In this document: positions 43,347-52,691 of the stretch, piece after piece
Position numbering within the stretch: position 1 is the first letter of the stretch
Layout: each line of letters starts with the position of its first letter
Assembly: GCA_019694875.1 (NCBI GenBank)
Contig: JAIBBC010000002.1
Span: 1,141,887 to 1,205,886 of the forward strand
Reading direction: 5' to 3'
Origin: Cyclobacteriaceae bacterium
Lineage (GTDB): Bacteria > Bacteroidota > Bacteroidia > Cytophagales > Cyclobacteriaceae
DNA length: 64,000 bases
The notes under the pieces: generated by a model
What the model was told of the DNA's origin: nothing
Database searches by the model: none
The model's input: only the letters and a program-made list of their open reading frames with translations
Translations under genes and position numbers: made by a program

Positions 43347-43380
43347 ATGCGATTTTTACAGCCTTTAAGCTAAGCACTAA

Positions 43381-44193
43381 ATGGAATTAAAACTACTGAT
43401 TGAGAAGGCATGGGAAGATCGTTCCCTGCTTCAGCAAAAAGAAACGACCGAAGCAATTCGCGAGGTGGTTGATCAGCTCGACAAAGGCAAACTGCGGGTG
43501 GCGGAACCGGATGGAAATGGCTGGAAGGTAAACGAGTGGATAAAGAAAGCGGTGATCCTGTACTTCCCGATCCAGCAGATGGAAACCATCGAGGTAGGAC
43601 CGTTCGAATTCCATGATAAGATTGCTTTGAAAAAGAACTATAAGGCGCTGGGAGTGAGGGTTGTACCTCATGCTGTCGCACGTCACGGTTCGTACATCAG
43701 CAAAGGCGTTATCCTGATGCCATCATACGTAAACATTGGTGCGTATGTGGATGAAGGAACGATGGTTGATACGTGGGCAACGGTAGGAAGCTGCGCGCAG
43801 ATCGGTAAGAATGTGCACCTCAGTGGTGGCGTGGGAATTGGCGGAGTACTTGAGCCGGTACAGGCTGCACCGGTGATCATCGAAGACAATGCATTTATTG
43901 GATCGCGGTGCATCGTGGTGGAAGGAGTTCGTGTAGGTCGTGAAGCTGTGCTTGGCGCGAACGTTGTGCTTACGGCAAGTTCAAAAATCATTGATGTTAC
44001 GGGCGACAAGCCGGTTGAATACCAGGGATATGTTCCTGAAAGATCGGTTGTTATCCCGGGGTCATTCCCCAAAAAGTTTGCAGCGGGCGAATACTCAGTG
44101 TCATGCGCACTTATAATCGGTAAACGAAAGGAAAGTACGGATAAGAAGACTTCTCTCAATGATGCCTTGCGGGAAAACAGCGTATCTGTTTAA
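43381..44193 (+). CDS. dapD: Tetrahydrodipicolinate N-succinyltransferase
   Basis: 270 aa, the family length. Left-handed beta-helix of hexapeptide repeats (about 100-230: IGAYVDEGTMVDTWATVGSCAQIG, VHLSGGVGIGGVLEP, VIIEDNAFIGSRCIVVEGV). N-terminal helical part LIEKAWEDRSLLQ. Succinyl-CoA dependent step of the diaminopimelate/lysine route. The start at 43381 lies 34 nt from the divergent glycosyltransferase start. Confidence 0.96.
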   Translation: MELKLLIEKAWEDRSLLQQKETTEAIREVVDQLDKGKLRVAEPDGNGWKVNEWIKKAVILYFPIQQMETIEVGPFEFHDKIALKKNYKALGVRVVPHAVARHGSYISKGVILMPSYVNIGAYVDEGTMVDTWATVGSCAQIGKNVHLSGGVGIGGVLEPVQAAPVIIEDNAFIGSRCIVVEGVRVGREAVLGANVVLTASSKIIDVTGDKPVEYQGYVPERSVVIPGSFPKKFAAGEYSVSCALIIGKRKESTDKKTSLNDALRENSVSV

Positions 44194-44272
44194 ATTAGGG
44201 GCTTTTAGCACTTTGGCATTTGCTTTGACAAACTAGTTTTGGAAGGGTTATTTTCCCTTCACACTGTTGAAT

Positions 44273-45091
44273 ATGAAAAAATTGGCGTTTGGATTTTGTG
44301 TAGTGATCGGTTTGTCGGCCTTTACGGCCGATAGCAGGCAGGAGGTTTATCCGCGTGTGAAGAACGACAGTTTTACCAAAGGCGAGGTGCTCGAATACAA
44401 GATGAGCTATGGAATTTTCACTGTAGGTCGCGGAACAACCAAAATCGATGACAAGTATTTCAAAATCAATAGCAGAGATTGCTTTAAAGTAGAAGTAACC
44501 GGCAAGACGGTAGGTATGGTTGATTGGGTTGCCGATGTTGACGACCAGTGGGGAGCTTACATCGATACTGCGGCACTGGTTCCGCACATGACCTATCGCA
44601 AAATTCGTGAGGGCAAATACAAAAAAGACGAGGTAGTTAATTTCGATCATGTTCACGGAAAAATCGAAGCTAAAGTTTTCAGCCATAAGACCGGTAAGTT
44701 CAAAGCACCCGTTTATCACCAGGCACCCAAACATGTTCGTGACCTGATCTCAGGGTTCATGTACATGCGAACTCAGGATCTTAGCAAGGTTCATATCAAT
44801 GACACCGTTATTGTTTCCGGATTCTTTGAAGATTCTGTCTACAACCTTAAGGTTGTGTTCAAGGGCCGGCAGACGATCAAGACCAAGGCCGGTAAATTCC
44901 GCGCCCTGGTGTTCAAGCCGTCCATGCCGAAGAACTCGCTGTTCGATGGAAAAGATTCGATCACGGCATGGTTCTCGGACGACAAAAACCGGATCGTTTT
45001 GAAGGTTGAAGCCGATATGTTTATCGGTAGTGCAGGGGTGGAGCTCACCGGGTTTAAGGGTGTGAAAAATCCATTAAACATTGTCAAATAA
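44273..45091 (+). CDS. DUF3108 family secreted protein
   Basis: 272 aa from the ATG at 44273. Signal peptide (KLAFGFCVVIGLSAFTADS). Typical DUF3108 pattern: EYKMSYGIFTVGRGTTKI near the start, and YKLKVVFKGRQTIKTKAGKF-like text in the middle, ending with a beta-rich lipocalin-like fold (LKVEADMFIGSAGVELTGF). Often linked to outer-membrane lipid or polysaccharide biology, but no activity is known. Follows dapD by 79 nt. Confidence 0.85.
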   Translation: MKKLAFGFCVVIGLSAFTADSRQEVYPRVKNDSFTKGEVLEYKMSYGIFTVGRGTTKIDDKYFKINSRDCFKVEVTGKTVGMVDWVADVDDQWGAYIDTAALVPHMTYRKIREGKYKKDEVVNFDHVHGKIEAKVFSHKTGKFKAPVYHQAPKHVRDLISGFMYMRTQDLSKVHINDTVIVSGFFEDSVYNLKVVFKGRQTIKTKAGKFRALVFKPSMPKNSLFDGKDSITAWFSDDKNRIVLKVEADMFIGSAGVELTGFKGVKNPLNIVK

Positions 45092-45133
45092 CCCCGATAA
45101 TCATATATCTTTAGTCAGGTAAACCTAAAATCT

Positions 45134-45505
45134 ATGCTTAAAGAGTTCAAAGCCTTCATCCTTAGGGGGAATGTTGTCGATCTGGCTGTCGGTGTAATCA
45201 TCGGTGGTGCATTCGGTTCAATTGTTAACTCCCTCGTTGCTGACATCATTACACCCATCCTGCTTCAACCAGCCTTGAAAGCTGCGGGCGCAGAAGACAT
45301 CGCAGCCTGGAAGCCTGGTGGCCTGTTGGTTGGAAAATTCATAGCTGCGGTAATTTCTTTCATTGTTATCGCGTTCGTTCTTTTCCTGATCATCAAGGTT
45401 ATGAATTCGGCAAGGCGTAAAGAAGAAGCTGCACCGTCAACCCCGGCTCCGCCACCGGAAGACATCAAGCTATTAACGGAAATCAGAGACCTTCTGAAGA
45501 AATAA
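45134..45505 (+). CDS. mscL: Large-conductance mechanosensitive channel
   Basis: 123 aa. N-terminal FKAFILRGNVVDLAVGVIIGGAFG (M1 pore helix, a family-wide signature), M2 helix FIAAVISFIVIAFVLFLIIKVMN and a C-terminal bundle PPEDIKLLTEIRDLLKK. Homopentamer; releases solutes on hypo-osmotic shock. The periplasmic loop is short (LLQPALKAAGAEDIAAWKPGG). Followed by a bidirectional terminator. Confidence 0.97.
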   Translation: MLKEFKAFILRGNVVDLAVGVIIGGAFGSIVNSLVADIITPILLQPALKAAGAEDIAAWKPGGLLVGKFIAAVISFIVIAFVLFLIIKVMNSARRKEEAAPSTPAPPPEDIKLLTEIRDLLKK

Positions 45506-45507
45506 AT

Positions 45508-45538
45508 AAAAAACCCGGACTACTTATCCGGGTTTTTT
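45508..45538. terminator. Bidirectional terminator between mscL and the convergent gene
   Basis: AAAAAACCCGGA and TCCGGGTTTTTT with loop CTACTTA: perfect 12-bp arms with T-runs on both strands. It overlaps the last codons of the minus-strand gene (stop at 45520). Confidence 0.9.
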
Positions 45539-45807
45539 GTTGTAAGCTTTTTATAAGCCCGCTCGTTGAGCCACCACATCAGTAAACCGAATCCGAAAAA
45601 ACCGGTCACTGTCCATACGATAAAACCTGTAACAAGTCTGCCGGTCTCAAACTCATATTCTTCACGAAAGACGAGATGAAATACCTGAAGGATAACAAAT
45701 ACAGGTATTCCCCATAAAAGCGTTCCATTAACGAAGCAAAATCTCCACTTGCCGGCTTCCCGTTTTGTCTTCCAATAAACAACAAACTTCTTCTCGCGAT
45801 CAGTCAT
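45520..45807 (-). CDS. Two-helix membrane protein (2TM-domain-like)
   Basis: 95 aa from the ATG at 45807 (a frame extension to 45888 overlaps the dehydrogenase). Two membrane helices (FVNGTLLWGIPVFVILQVFHLVF and LVTGFIVWTVTGFFGFGLLMWWL). N-terminal charged TDREKKFVVYWKTKR. Resembles small 2TM-domain proteins; function unknown. Starts just after the dehydrogenase stop, so it shares its unit; the terminator is embedded in its 3' end. Confidence 0.75.
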   Translation of the reverse strand: MTDREKKFVVYWKTKREAGKWRFCFVNGTLLWGIPVFVILQVFHLVFREEYEFETGRLVTGFIVWTVTGFFGFGLLMWWLNERAYKKLTTKNPDK

Positions 45808-45808
45808 A

Positions 45809-46699
45809 TTACTTTTTAAATCGTGGCGCAACCACCAGTTCCTTATTTCCGGCCGTGTATTGGTAAAATCCGGATCCTGTTTTAACACCCTTATGACCGG
45901 CCTGAACCATGTTTACCAGCAATGGGCATGGCGCATATTTCGGGTTGCCGAAACCATCGTGTAAGACATTGAGAATGAACAGGCAAACGTCAAGACCGAT
46001 GAAATCCGCGAGCTGCAACGGCCCCATGGGGTGGGCCATGCCCAGTTTCATTACCGTATCGATCTCTTCCACACCGGCAACGCCTTCATGCAGGGAATGA
46101 ATGGCCTCATTGATCATCGGCATCAGGATGCGGTTTGCTACAAATCCGGGATAGTCGTTAACCTCTACGGGTGTTTTCTCCAACATCCGCGAAAGCTGCA
46201 TGATCGTAGCTGTAACCCCATCGCTTGTGTTATAGCCGCGTATAACCTCTACCAGCTTCATTACCGGAACCGGGTTCATAAAATGCATGCCGATCACTTT
46301 ATCGGGTCGTTTGGTTGCAGCTGCGATTTTAGTGATGGAAATGGACGATGTGTTTGAGGCGAGAATTGCCTCCGGTTTACAAAAACCATCCAGGTCTTTG
46401 AATATTTTAAGTTTCAGATCGGCATTTTCAGTAGCGGCCTCAATCACGAGGTCGGCATTTTTAACGCCTTGCTCGGTCGATGTAAACGTCTTGATATTTT
46501 CTAGGGAGGAACGTTTTGCATCTGCAGTAATCAATTGCTTGCCGACCTGCCGGTCAAGGTTTTTTTCAATCGTGGCAATTGCCTTTTTCAATGCTTCATC
46601 GGAGATATCGATAAGCGATACGGAGTATCCATATTGCGCAAATACGTGAGCAATTCCGTTGCCCATAGTACCCGAGCCGATTACGGCAATGTTCTTCAT
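45809..46699 (-). CDS. 3-hydroxyacyl-CoA (3-hydroxybutyryl-CoA) dehydrogenase
   Basis: 296 aa from the ATG at 46699. NAD-binding GSGTMGNGIAHVFAQYG, catalytic segment GMHFMNPVPVMKLVEVI (the His of HFMNP), LVEVIRG, and a C-terminal dimerisation domain (GPLQLADFIGLDVCL) of the 3HCDH family. Oxidises L-3-hydroxyacyl-CoA with NAD+ in fatty acid or butyrate metabolism. A stand-alone dehydrogenase (no fused hydratase). Confidence 0.95.
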   Translation of the reverse strand: MKNIAVIGSGTMGNGIAHVFAQYGYSVSLIDISDEALKKAIATIEKNLDRQVGKQLITADAKRSSLENIKTFTSTEQGVKNADLVIEAATENADLKLKIFKDLDGFCKPEAILASNTSSISITKIAAATKRPDKVIGMHFMNPVPVMKLVEVIRGYNTSDGVTATIMQLSRMLEKTPVEVNDYPGFVANRILMPMINEAIHSLHEGVAGVEEIDTVMKLGMAHPMGPLQLADFIGLDVCLFILNVLHDGFGNPKYAPCPLLVNMVQAGHKGVKTGSGFYQYTAGNKELVVAPRFKK

Positions 46700-46817
46700 A
46701 GGTCGTAATTTATCGGCCAAATATAACGCAGATTTCATGACCCTTGAAACGCTTTAGCACTTTATGAGGGTTGTTTGGTGATGGACGGCTCGGCTTGTAA
46801 AAACCTGAGTAAACAAA

Positions 46818-46845
46818 AAAAGCCGCACCTGATGGCGCGGCTTTT
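46818..46845 (-). terminator. Terminator after secG
   Basis: AAAAGCCGC and GCGGCTTTT with loop ACCTGATGGC; T-run on the minus strand reading out of secG (stop at 46864). It separates secG from the dehydrogenase gene. Confidence 0.85.
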
Positions 46846-46863
46846 AATAAAGTCTTTTAACGA

Positions 46864-47211
46864 TTACTTGCTTGTTGTATCGTTCGCAGGTTGTTGCTCG
46901 GAAGGGGTGGTAGGCACAGGACGTGAATTAGATGTCCCCGCATCTTCACCGGCACGCTCAAGAAGTTCGTTCGATGAGCCAGCGTTAGGTGTTACGAAGT
47001 TAGTCGAAAGCGACAGAACCATAATGGCTACGATAAATCCCCAGGTTAATTTCTCCAGCAAATCACCGGTTTTCTTTACACCAATAATGTTGCTTGCGCT
47101 TGATCCGCCTGCCAGGTTAGAAAGTCCGCCTCCTTTTGAATTCTGGGCTAACACAACCAAAACCAGTAAAACGGCAATAAAAATGATGGCTCCTACAATG
47201 AAAGTGAACAT
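46864..47211 (-). CDS. secG: Preprotein translocase subunit SecG
   Basis: 115 aa. Two helices (FTFIVGAIIFIAVLLVLVVLAQ and LLEKLTWGFIVAIMVLSLSTNF) around the conserved NSKGGGLSNLAG loop. C-terminal low-complexity tail (RAGEDAGTSNSRPVP). Inner-membrane part of SecYEG. Last gene of the unit, 2 nt after the TPR protein gene. Confidence 0.95.
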   Translation of the reverse strand: MFTFIVGAIIFIAVLLVLVVLAQNSKGGGLSNLAGGSSASNIIGVKKTGDLLEKLTWGFIVAIMVLSLSTNFVTPNAGSSNELLERAGEDAGTSNSRPVPTTPSEQQPANDTTSK

Positions 47212-47213
47212 AA

Positions 47214-48098
47214 CTACTTCTTCAGGTCTTCAATTTGAGCCGCAAAGTAAGTCTTTTTTTGTGGAAACTTCCAAATCAGCTTTTTAAGGACTTCGATAGC
47301 CTTTTCCTTTTTGCCTTGTCGGATCAGGATTTCGACCAGCGTTTCCGAGATAACATTGTCGGCAAATTCACCGTTTTTTATTTCGGTAAGGTCGCCCGCA
47401 ACACTCACTTCCGAACGTGATTTAGCGGTGATGGTAGGTTGTGCTTTTATGAACTGGTCAATGATTTCAATCTGCTCACGGGTCTTTTCATTTTCCGGAG
47501 CGATCTTCTTCTTGGTGGTCTTGATTTCTTCAATCAGCGGATCGGCTTTTACTTCCACTGTTTTTTTAGGACGTCCGATAGGTTTGCGGGCCGGCTTTTT
47601 TTCCTCTACATCCGGAATGCCCATCTCAAAAACACTAACCATTTTCTCGAAGTTGTGCTTGAGCTCGTGCAGACGCTTGAGATCCTTCAGTACCGCTTCT
47701 GCATAGTCAATTCCGTCTGCTTCCGGGATGGTAGTAGTAACGGCTGTTACGGCAATTTGGGGCTCAGGTCGGGCAACTACTGCTTCCGCAACTGTTGCTG
47801 GCTGCGCCTCTTCTGTCATGATGTGTTTCAGCACAGACCGATCGGTGCTGTACACTGCCGCAGCTTGTAAAATATCCTGCTGGTTCTGCAAATTATGGTC
47901 TTTGCTCACACGCGCTGCCAATACATGTAAAAGCTGGCTATAAGGATATTTATCACAGAGTGAGATGACCTCCGAAGCCTCTTCGGTAGAAGAAGCCGTG
48001 TAGTGGTTCAGCAAATCGGAAAGTTGTTGTTTGTCCACACCGGAGGAATTTGACCTTAGTAAAAATAAGGCTTTTTTACCAATTGGCAACCGATGCAT
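47214..48098 (-). CDS. TPR-like protein of the lptE-secG unit
   Basis: 294 aa as drawn; a GTG at 48038 (VDKQQLSDLLN) is a better start because it clears the lptE overlap. N-terminal helices (EVISLCDKYPYSQLLHVLAAR, ILQAAAVYSTDRSVLKH) and a single C-terminal TPR (LVEILIRQGKKEKAIEVLKKLIWKFPQ). Middle is charged and variable (KKPARKPIGRPKKTVEVK). The same protein type commonly sits between lptE and secG in Bacteroidota; function unknown. Confidence 0.85.
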   Translation of the reverse strand: MHRLPIGKKALFLLRSNSSGVDKQQLSDLLNHYTASSTEEASEVISLCDKYPYSQLLHVLAARVSKDHNLQNQQDILQAAAVYSTDRSVLKHIMTEEAQPATVAEAVVARPEPQIAVTAVTTTIPEADGIDYAEAVLKDLKRLHELKHNFEKMVSVFEMGIPDVEEKKPARKPIGRPKKTVEVKADPLIEEIKTTKKKIAPENEKTREQIEIIDQFIKAQPTITAKSRSEVSVAGDLTEIKNGEFADNVISETLVEILIRQGKKEKAIEVLKKLIWKFPQKKTYFAAQIEDLKK

Positions 48099-48606
48099 TG
48101 AAGATGTCGAGGCTGATCTGGTCGAAGATCTGCTTGATCAGCGACTCCTCAATATCCGCCAGGTTCTGGTCGTTGCCGAAGTCTTTAAAGAAGGAGAAGC
48201 TCTTATCTTTAAAACTCATCGTTTCATCGAGCGTGTTAATATAGTTCGCCTTTACAGTGATTGTCAGCCGCGTTGATGAGGCCGAATTGATCTGGCTGTC
48301 ACCGTTAGCCACGGGCGCAATAGGAGTAACGCGATAATCGGTAATTACTCCTTCCAGCGTGAGTTCACCGTTCGATTGAACGATGCTGATGTTGGTGTTC
48401 TGAATGAAATAGTCTTTCAAACGGTTTGTAAACGTTTGACCGATGTTCGCGGGACCCAAATCGGTGTTGTTGTAAAACTCCTCAATCACCAGCGTTTTCG
48501 CAGTGGTTGATGTCCCCTGAAAAGAATAGTTAACCTTGCATGAAGTGGTAATAAACAGCAACGCGATGGTAAGCGGAAAGAACAGTCTGCTACTCTTCAA
48601 GGTCAT
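48076..48606 (-). CDS. lptE: LptE-like LPS-assembly lipoprotein
   Basis: About 176 aa from the ATG at 48606. Lipobox FITTSC at residue 23, then the NYSFQGTSTTAKTLVIEEFYNNTDLGP pattern and beta-strand/helix layout of LptE. Outer-membrane partner of LptD in LPS insertion. Overlaps the sigma-54 activator gene by 17 nt. An alternative ATG at 48702 would add a stretch with no signal. Confidence 0.88.
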   Translation of the reverse strand: MTLKSSRLFFPLTIALLFITTSCKVNYSFQGTSTTAKTLVIEEFYNNTDLGPANIGQTFTNRLKDYFIQNTNISIVQSNGELTLEGVITDYRVTPIAPVANGDSQINSASSTRLTITVKANYINTLDETMSFKDKSFSFFKDFGNDQNLADIEESLIKQIFDQISLDIFNASVANW

Positions 48607-49843
48607 ATTGTTTGATTTTGCGGTACAGGGTGCGCTCCGAAATACCCAAATCACGTGCCGCGTTTTTACGCCTGTTATTATTTTTTTGAAGCGCGCGAAC
48701 AATAAGTTCTTTTTCTTTCTTTTCGATTAAGAGTGAATCGTCTTCCGTTTCATGGGTTATGTCGTGAACCTCTTCTTCGGCAGGAACTTCCTGTACTTTA
48801 GGAACAACCGTGTTATAATCCAGCAGCTGTGATTCCGTTGCCGGGATGCTGTCCAATCCTTCAAACAATTCCGGGTTCTCCTTGAGCATTTGTGTGGCGT
48901 TGCCGCCTTCGCTGAACGCACGAAGCACAAGTTTCTTCAGGTCAACCATGTCTTTTTTCATGTCGAACAGAACCTTGTACAAAATATCCCGCTCTGAAAA
49001 TGAGTCTGACCCGCTGCCGCTTCTATACAGCGCAGGCAAGCTGCTTTCCTGAGGCAGGTACTGCAACAAACGCTCGGAGTTGATCTCTTTATTGTCGGTC
49101 GACAGAACCGACATCTGCTCCACGAGGTTTTTTAACTGCCGAATGTTTCCGGGAAACCGGTATTTCAAAAGCGTTTCTTTTGCATCATCCGTTAATGCAA
49201 TGGGTTTGACTTTATACTTCTCAGCGAAGTCACCCGCGAATTTCCGGAACAATAACTCCGCATCTTTCCCACGTTCCCGCAAAGGCGGAACATAAATCGG
49301 AACAGTGCTTAACCGGTAATAAAGATCCTCGCGAAATTTACCTTCCTCAACCTTCAGCATGAGGTTCACATTGGTGGCAGCCACCACGCGAACATCGGTT
49401 TTGATCACCTTCGATGAACCCACTTTAATGAACTCACCGTTCTCCAGCACGCGAAGTAAACGGGCCTGTGTTCCGAGAGGCATCTCGCCAATCTCATCGA
49501 GGAAAATTGTACCGCCATTCGTTACTTCGAAATAACCCTTGCGAGCTTCGTGCGCTCCGGTAAAAGATCCTTTTTCATGACCAAATAATTCCGAATCAAT
49601 TGTTCCTTCGGGAATGGATCCGCAGTTGATGGCGATGAACTGTCCGTGTTTGCGCGAACTGAGGTTGTGAATGATTTTCGAGAATGATTCTTTGCCGCTT
49701 CCGCTTTCCCCGGTAATCAGCACCGACATATCCGTAGGGGCCACCTGCATGGCTACGCGCACGGCATTGTTCAATATGGGTGATGCCCCGATAATGCCGA
49801 ATCGTTGCTTGACACTTTGTATTTCTGAATCGCTAATGTTCAT
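48590..49843 (-). CDS. Sigma-54-dependent transcriptional activator without receiver
   Basis: 417 aa from the ATG at 49843. AAA+ domain (about 13-240): Walker A GESGSGKES, GSFTGA loop (in place of the common GAFTGA), Walker B GTIFLDEIGEM, sensor I VRVVAATN. A C-terminal Fis-type HTH (about 380-417; NNRRKNAARDLGISERTLYRKIKQY). No N-terminal receiver or GAF domain: activity must be set by level or a partner. The S for A change in the sigma-54 contact loop is worth noting. Adjacent to miaB (stop 49845, 2 nt) and lptE. Confidence 0.93.
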   Translation of the reverse strand: MNISDSEIQSVKQRFGIIGASPILNNAVRVAMQVAPTDMSVLITGESGSGKESFSKIIHNLSSRKHGQFIAINCGSIPEGTIDSELFGHEKGSFTGAHEARKGYFEVTNGGTIFLDEIGEMPLGTQARLLRVLENGEFIKVGSSKVIKTDVRVVAATNVNLMLKVEEGKFREDLYYRLSTVPIYVPPLRERGKDAELLFRKFAGDFAEKYKVKPIALTDDAKETLLKYRFPGNIRQLKNLVEQMSVLSTDNKEINSERLLQYLPQESSLPALYRSGSGSDSFSERDILYKVLFDMKKDMVDLKKLVLRAFSEGGNATQMLKENPELFEGLDSIPATESQLLDYNTVVPKVQEVPAEEEVHDITHETEDDSLLIEKKEKELIVRALQKNNNRRKNAARDLGISERTLYRKIKQYDLEE

Positions 49844-49844
49844 G

Positions 49845-51296
49845 TTATTCAACAGCTTTACCAATCAATGTTCCGCGGGTGGAACGCTCTATCAAAACAT
49901 TTACGTATTGTCCTTTTTTAAAGTTCTCCTTCGGGAACACCACCACTTTGTTGTCGGTGTTACGTCCCTGCAAAAACTCGTCCGAACGCCTGGAGAAACC
50001 TTCAGCCAGCACACGCTGAACTTTTCCGACCATCCGTTCATTGCGAAACGTGGAGTGTTCATTCTGCAGGGCAATGATTTCCTCAAGCCTGCGCTTCTTC
50101 ACTTCTTCTGTGATATCATCTTTGTACTTTTTTGCTGCCAGCGTTCCGGGTCGTTCAGAATAAAAGAACATGTAGGCATAGTCGTATACAATCTCCCTCA
50201 TCATGGAGAGTGTTTCCTGGTGCTCTTCTTCCGTTTCGGTACAGAAACCAGCAATCATGTCGGATGATATCCCACAATCTTCTCCTAATATTTCCCGAAC
50301 ACGTTTCGCTTTGGCTATGTACCACTCGCGCGAGTATCCGCGGTTCATCAGGTCAAGCACACGCGAGTTTCCGCTTTGCATGGGCAGATGAATATTTTTG
50401 CAGATGTTCTCATACTTCGCCATCGTGAACAACACCTCATCAGTGATGTCTTTCGGATGGGATGTTGAAAATCTGATCCGCAGATCGGGATGAATTCGTG
50501 CAACCCGCTCAAGCAGGTTGGCAAAGTTTATAACTTCCGAAACACTGCTTTTCTCAAGCCGTGCTTTGTTGTTCTCTTCTTCACTCCACTTGTATGAATC
50601 AACGTTCTGCCCCAACAATGTCACCTCGCGGTAACCCTGGTCGAACAGAGCCTTCGCTTCGGCAACAATGGAATGAGGGTCACGGCTACGCTCACGTCCG
50701 CGGGTAAACGGCACAACACAAAACGAGCACATGTTATCGCATCCGCGCATGATCGATACAAAAGCAGTAACGCCATTCGAGTTTAAACGAACGGGATTGA
50801 TATCAGCATACGTTTCTTCGCGCGACAGAAATGTGTTGATGGCTTTATCGCCTTCGTCAACCTGCGCGATAAGCTTCGGTAAATCGCGATAGGCATCCGG
50901 GCCGGCAACCAGGTCTACGATTTTTTCTTCTTCCAGTAATTTGGTTTTGAGGCGTTCGGCCATACAGCCTAAAACACCAACCAGTAGCTCTGGTTTTTTC
51001 TTCTTGAAACCGTTGATGTGGTTGAGCCTGTTGCGAACGGTCTGTTCTGCTTTCTCACGGATCGAACATGTGTTCAGAAACACAACATCCGCTTCGTTAA
51101 TATCAGAGGTCGTATCAAAGCCATCATTTTGTAAAACCGAAGCTACGATCTCGCTGTCGGAGAAATTCATCTGGCATCCGTAGCTCTCAATGTAAAGCTT
51201 GCGGCTCTTGCCGGTATTTGAATCTTTTGAGGTTTGGTACGTCTCACACCCCTCGGCTCCATCCAGAATACTCAAATCGTCAATTAATTCCTTCAT
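49845..51296 (-). CDS. miaB: tRNA-2-methylthio-N6-isopentenyladenosine synthase
   Basis: 483 aa from the ATG at 51296. N-terminal UPF0004 domain ([34 protein letters not shown]), radical-SAM domain with CDNMCSFC (CxxxCxxC) and [10 protein letters not shown]-terminal TRAM domain ([23 protein letters not shown]). Adds the methylthio group to i6A37 in tRNA. Divergent from the gamma carbonic anhydrase gene. Confidence 0.96.
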   Translation of the reverse strand: MKELIDDLSILDGAEGCETYQTSKDSNTGKSRKLYIESYGCQMNFSDSEIVASVLQNDGFDTTSDINEADVVFLNTCSIREKAEQTVRNRLNHINGFKKKKPELLVGVLGCMAERLKTKLLEEEKIVDLVAGPDAYRDLPKLIAQVDEGDKAINTFLSREETYADINPVRLNSNGVTAFVSIMRGCDNMCSFCVVPFTRGRERSRDPHSIVAEAKALFDQGYREVTLLGQNVDSYKWSEEENNKARLEKSSVSEVINFANLLERVARIHPDLRIRFSTSHPKDITDEVLFTMAKYENICKNIHLPMQSGNSRVLDLMNRGYSREWYIAKAKRVREILGEDCGISSDMIAGFCTETEEEHQETLSMMREIVYDYAYMFFYSERPGTLAAKKYKDDITEEVKKRRLEEIIALQNEHSTFRNERMVGKVQRVLAEGFSRRSDEFLQGRNTDNKVVVFPKENFKKGQYVNVLIERSTRGTLIGKAVE

Positions 51297-51370
51297 TATT
51301 CCTGATAAGGACGCAAAAATACAAATTTTAGTGTTTTTTTGTGACATCTTGTCAGTACGAATTTCGCCAC

Positions 51371-51889
51371 ATGCCAGCCATAATTAAGTCAGTAAGAGGG
51401 TTTACCCCTGAATTCGGAGCCAACTGTTTTTTTGCAGACAATGCCGTGATTGTAGGCGAGGTTCGCATGGGCGATAACTGCACGGTTTGGTTTAATGCGG
51501 TTGTCAGGGGTGATGTTCATTCGATCACGATTGGCAACAACACCAACATCCAGGATTGTGCGGTAATTCACTGCACATACCAAAAGGCGAAAACGGTTAT
51601 CGGCAGCAACGTGTCAATCGCGCATCATGCAATCGTCCATGGTTGTACTGTTCATGACAACGTGCTGATCGGCATGGGAGCCATCGTAATGGACGGTGCC
51701 GAAATAGGGGAGAATTCGGTGATCGCAGCCGGGGCCGTTGTACTTCCCGGAACAAAAGTCGAACCGGGTAGCATTTATGCTGGCATGCCTGCAAAAAAGG
51801 TAAAGGATATTGGTGACGATATGCGCGAAGTTATTCAGCGCACGGCACGTAATTATCCGATGTATGCCGAGTGGTTCAAAAACCCCTGA
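51371..51889 (+). CDS. Gamma-class carbonic anhydrase family protein
   Basis: 172 aa from the ATG at 51371. Left-handed beta-helix hexapeptide repeats; the zinc-binding His triad region is seen in DCAVIHC and [10 protein letters not shown]. Trimeric; reversible CO2 hydration or an acetyltransferase-like binding role. C-terminal helix ([21 protein letters not shown]). Transcribed from the miaB side. Confidence 0.92.
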   Translation: MPAIIKSVRGFTPEFGANCFFADNAVIVGEVRMGDNCTVWFNAVVRGDVHSITIGNNTNIQDCAVIHCTYQKAKTVIGSNVSIAHHAIVHGCTVHDNVLIGMGAIVMDGAEIGENSVIAAGAVVLPGTKVEPGSIYAGMPAKKVKDIGDDMREVIQRTARNYPMYAEWFKNP

Positions 51890-52011
51890 ATTAATCATTA
51901 GCCACTGAGGGAAGAATGCGGTCTTCCATAGAATGAATTCGCATTTTATCTGCATCAAGACAGTACTTTTTAATCACAATTCGTTAAATTCAGGATCAAT
52001 CAGTAACAGGT

Positions 52012-52584
52012 ATGGAAAAACAGATTAACAAAGGTTTTGATTCGCAGGTTATAGCAGAGTATAGGAAGAAGATACAGGCCGGTGGTCAGCGTTACCTGGT
52101 TGAAGAAAGTGACGATGATAACAATGACGAGTATCAGCACTTCTACTTTATCGGCAAAGATGATGACGGTAAAGAATTGGTTTACGATGCCGTGATGTAT
52201 ACGCTGCGAATGCAACACGAAAGCGAGTTGTTTGAAATTGCCGAACACAAAGCAGCGCAGCACTTTCCGGATTACAAGAAGATTGCATACGAGGAGGATG
52301 AAAATGGCGATCTTTCAACGCTTGACAGCCGCCAGGAGGAGATCGGATTATACATGGCTGAAGTCATTCTCGAACTTGAGGAAGAAGAGGCCGTGAAAGT
52401 TTCCGAGCATGTTGACATGGATAAGCATGTCGACTTCGGTATCGCGCTTGACATCGGCTTGCATGTGGAGGCAATCACGCCCGAAGTAATTGAAAAATTC
52501 ATCGAAGACTTCAACAACGACAATCTGCAACTTGACGATACACTTTATTCATTCCAAACTACGGAGGAAGAGGCGGATCATTAA
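52012..52584 (+). CDS. Acidic cytoplasmic protein, unknown
   Basis: 190 aa, strongly acidic, no signal. Starts MEKQINKGFDSQVI and has a beta/alpha pattern with QHFYFIGKDDDGKELVYDAVMYTLRMQHESELFEIAEHKAA, cut here for length. Looks like a small regulatory or adaptor protein common in Cytophagales, but I do not recognise the family. Stands alone between the carbonic anhydrase and the Skp-like gene; 51890-52011 shows nothing else. Confidence 0.7.
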   Translation: MEKQINKGFDSQVIAEYRKKIQAGGQRYLVEESDDDNNDEYQHFYFIGKDDDGKELVYDAVMYTLRMQHESELFEIAEHKAAQHFPDYKKIAYEEDENGDLSTLDSRQEEIGLYMAEVILELEEEEAVKVSEHVDMDKHVDFGIALDIGLHVEAITPEVIEKFIEDFNNDNLQLDDTLYSFQTTEEEADH

Positions 52585-52691
52585 ATCCCTTTAGAATGGT
52601 ATGGAAGTGAGCAACACCCCAATCCGGGGCATGGTGCACTATTGAGGCTTATCATTATATTTGTGGCCTTAAATTACAATACACCCTCGAA

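Noticed and set aside
51342-51354. TGACA-TCT-TGTCA palindrome between miaB and the carbonic anhydrase gene
   Set aside because: Short arms and a 3-bp spacer; it overlaps the possible upstream miaB start codon and no second copy supports it.
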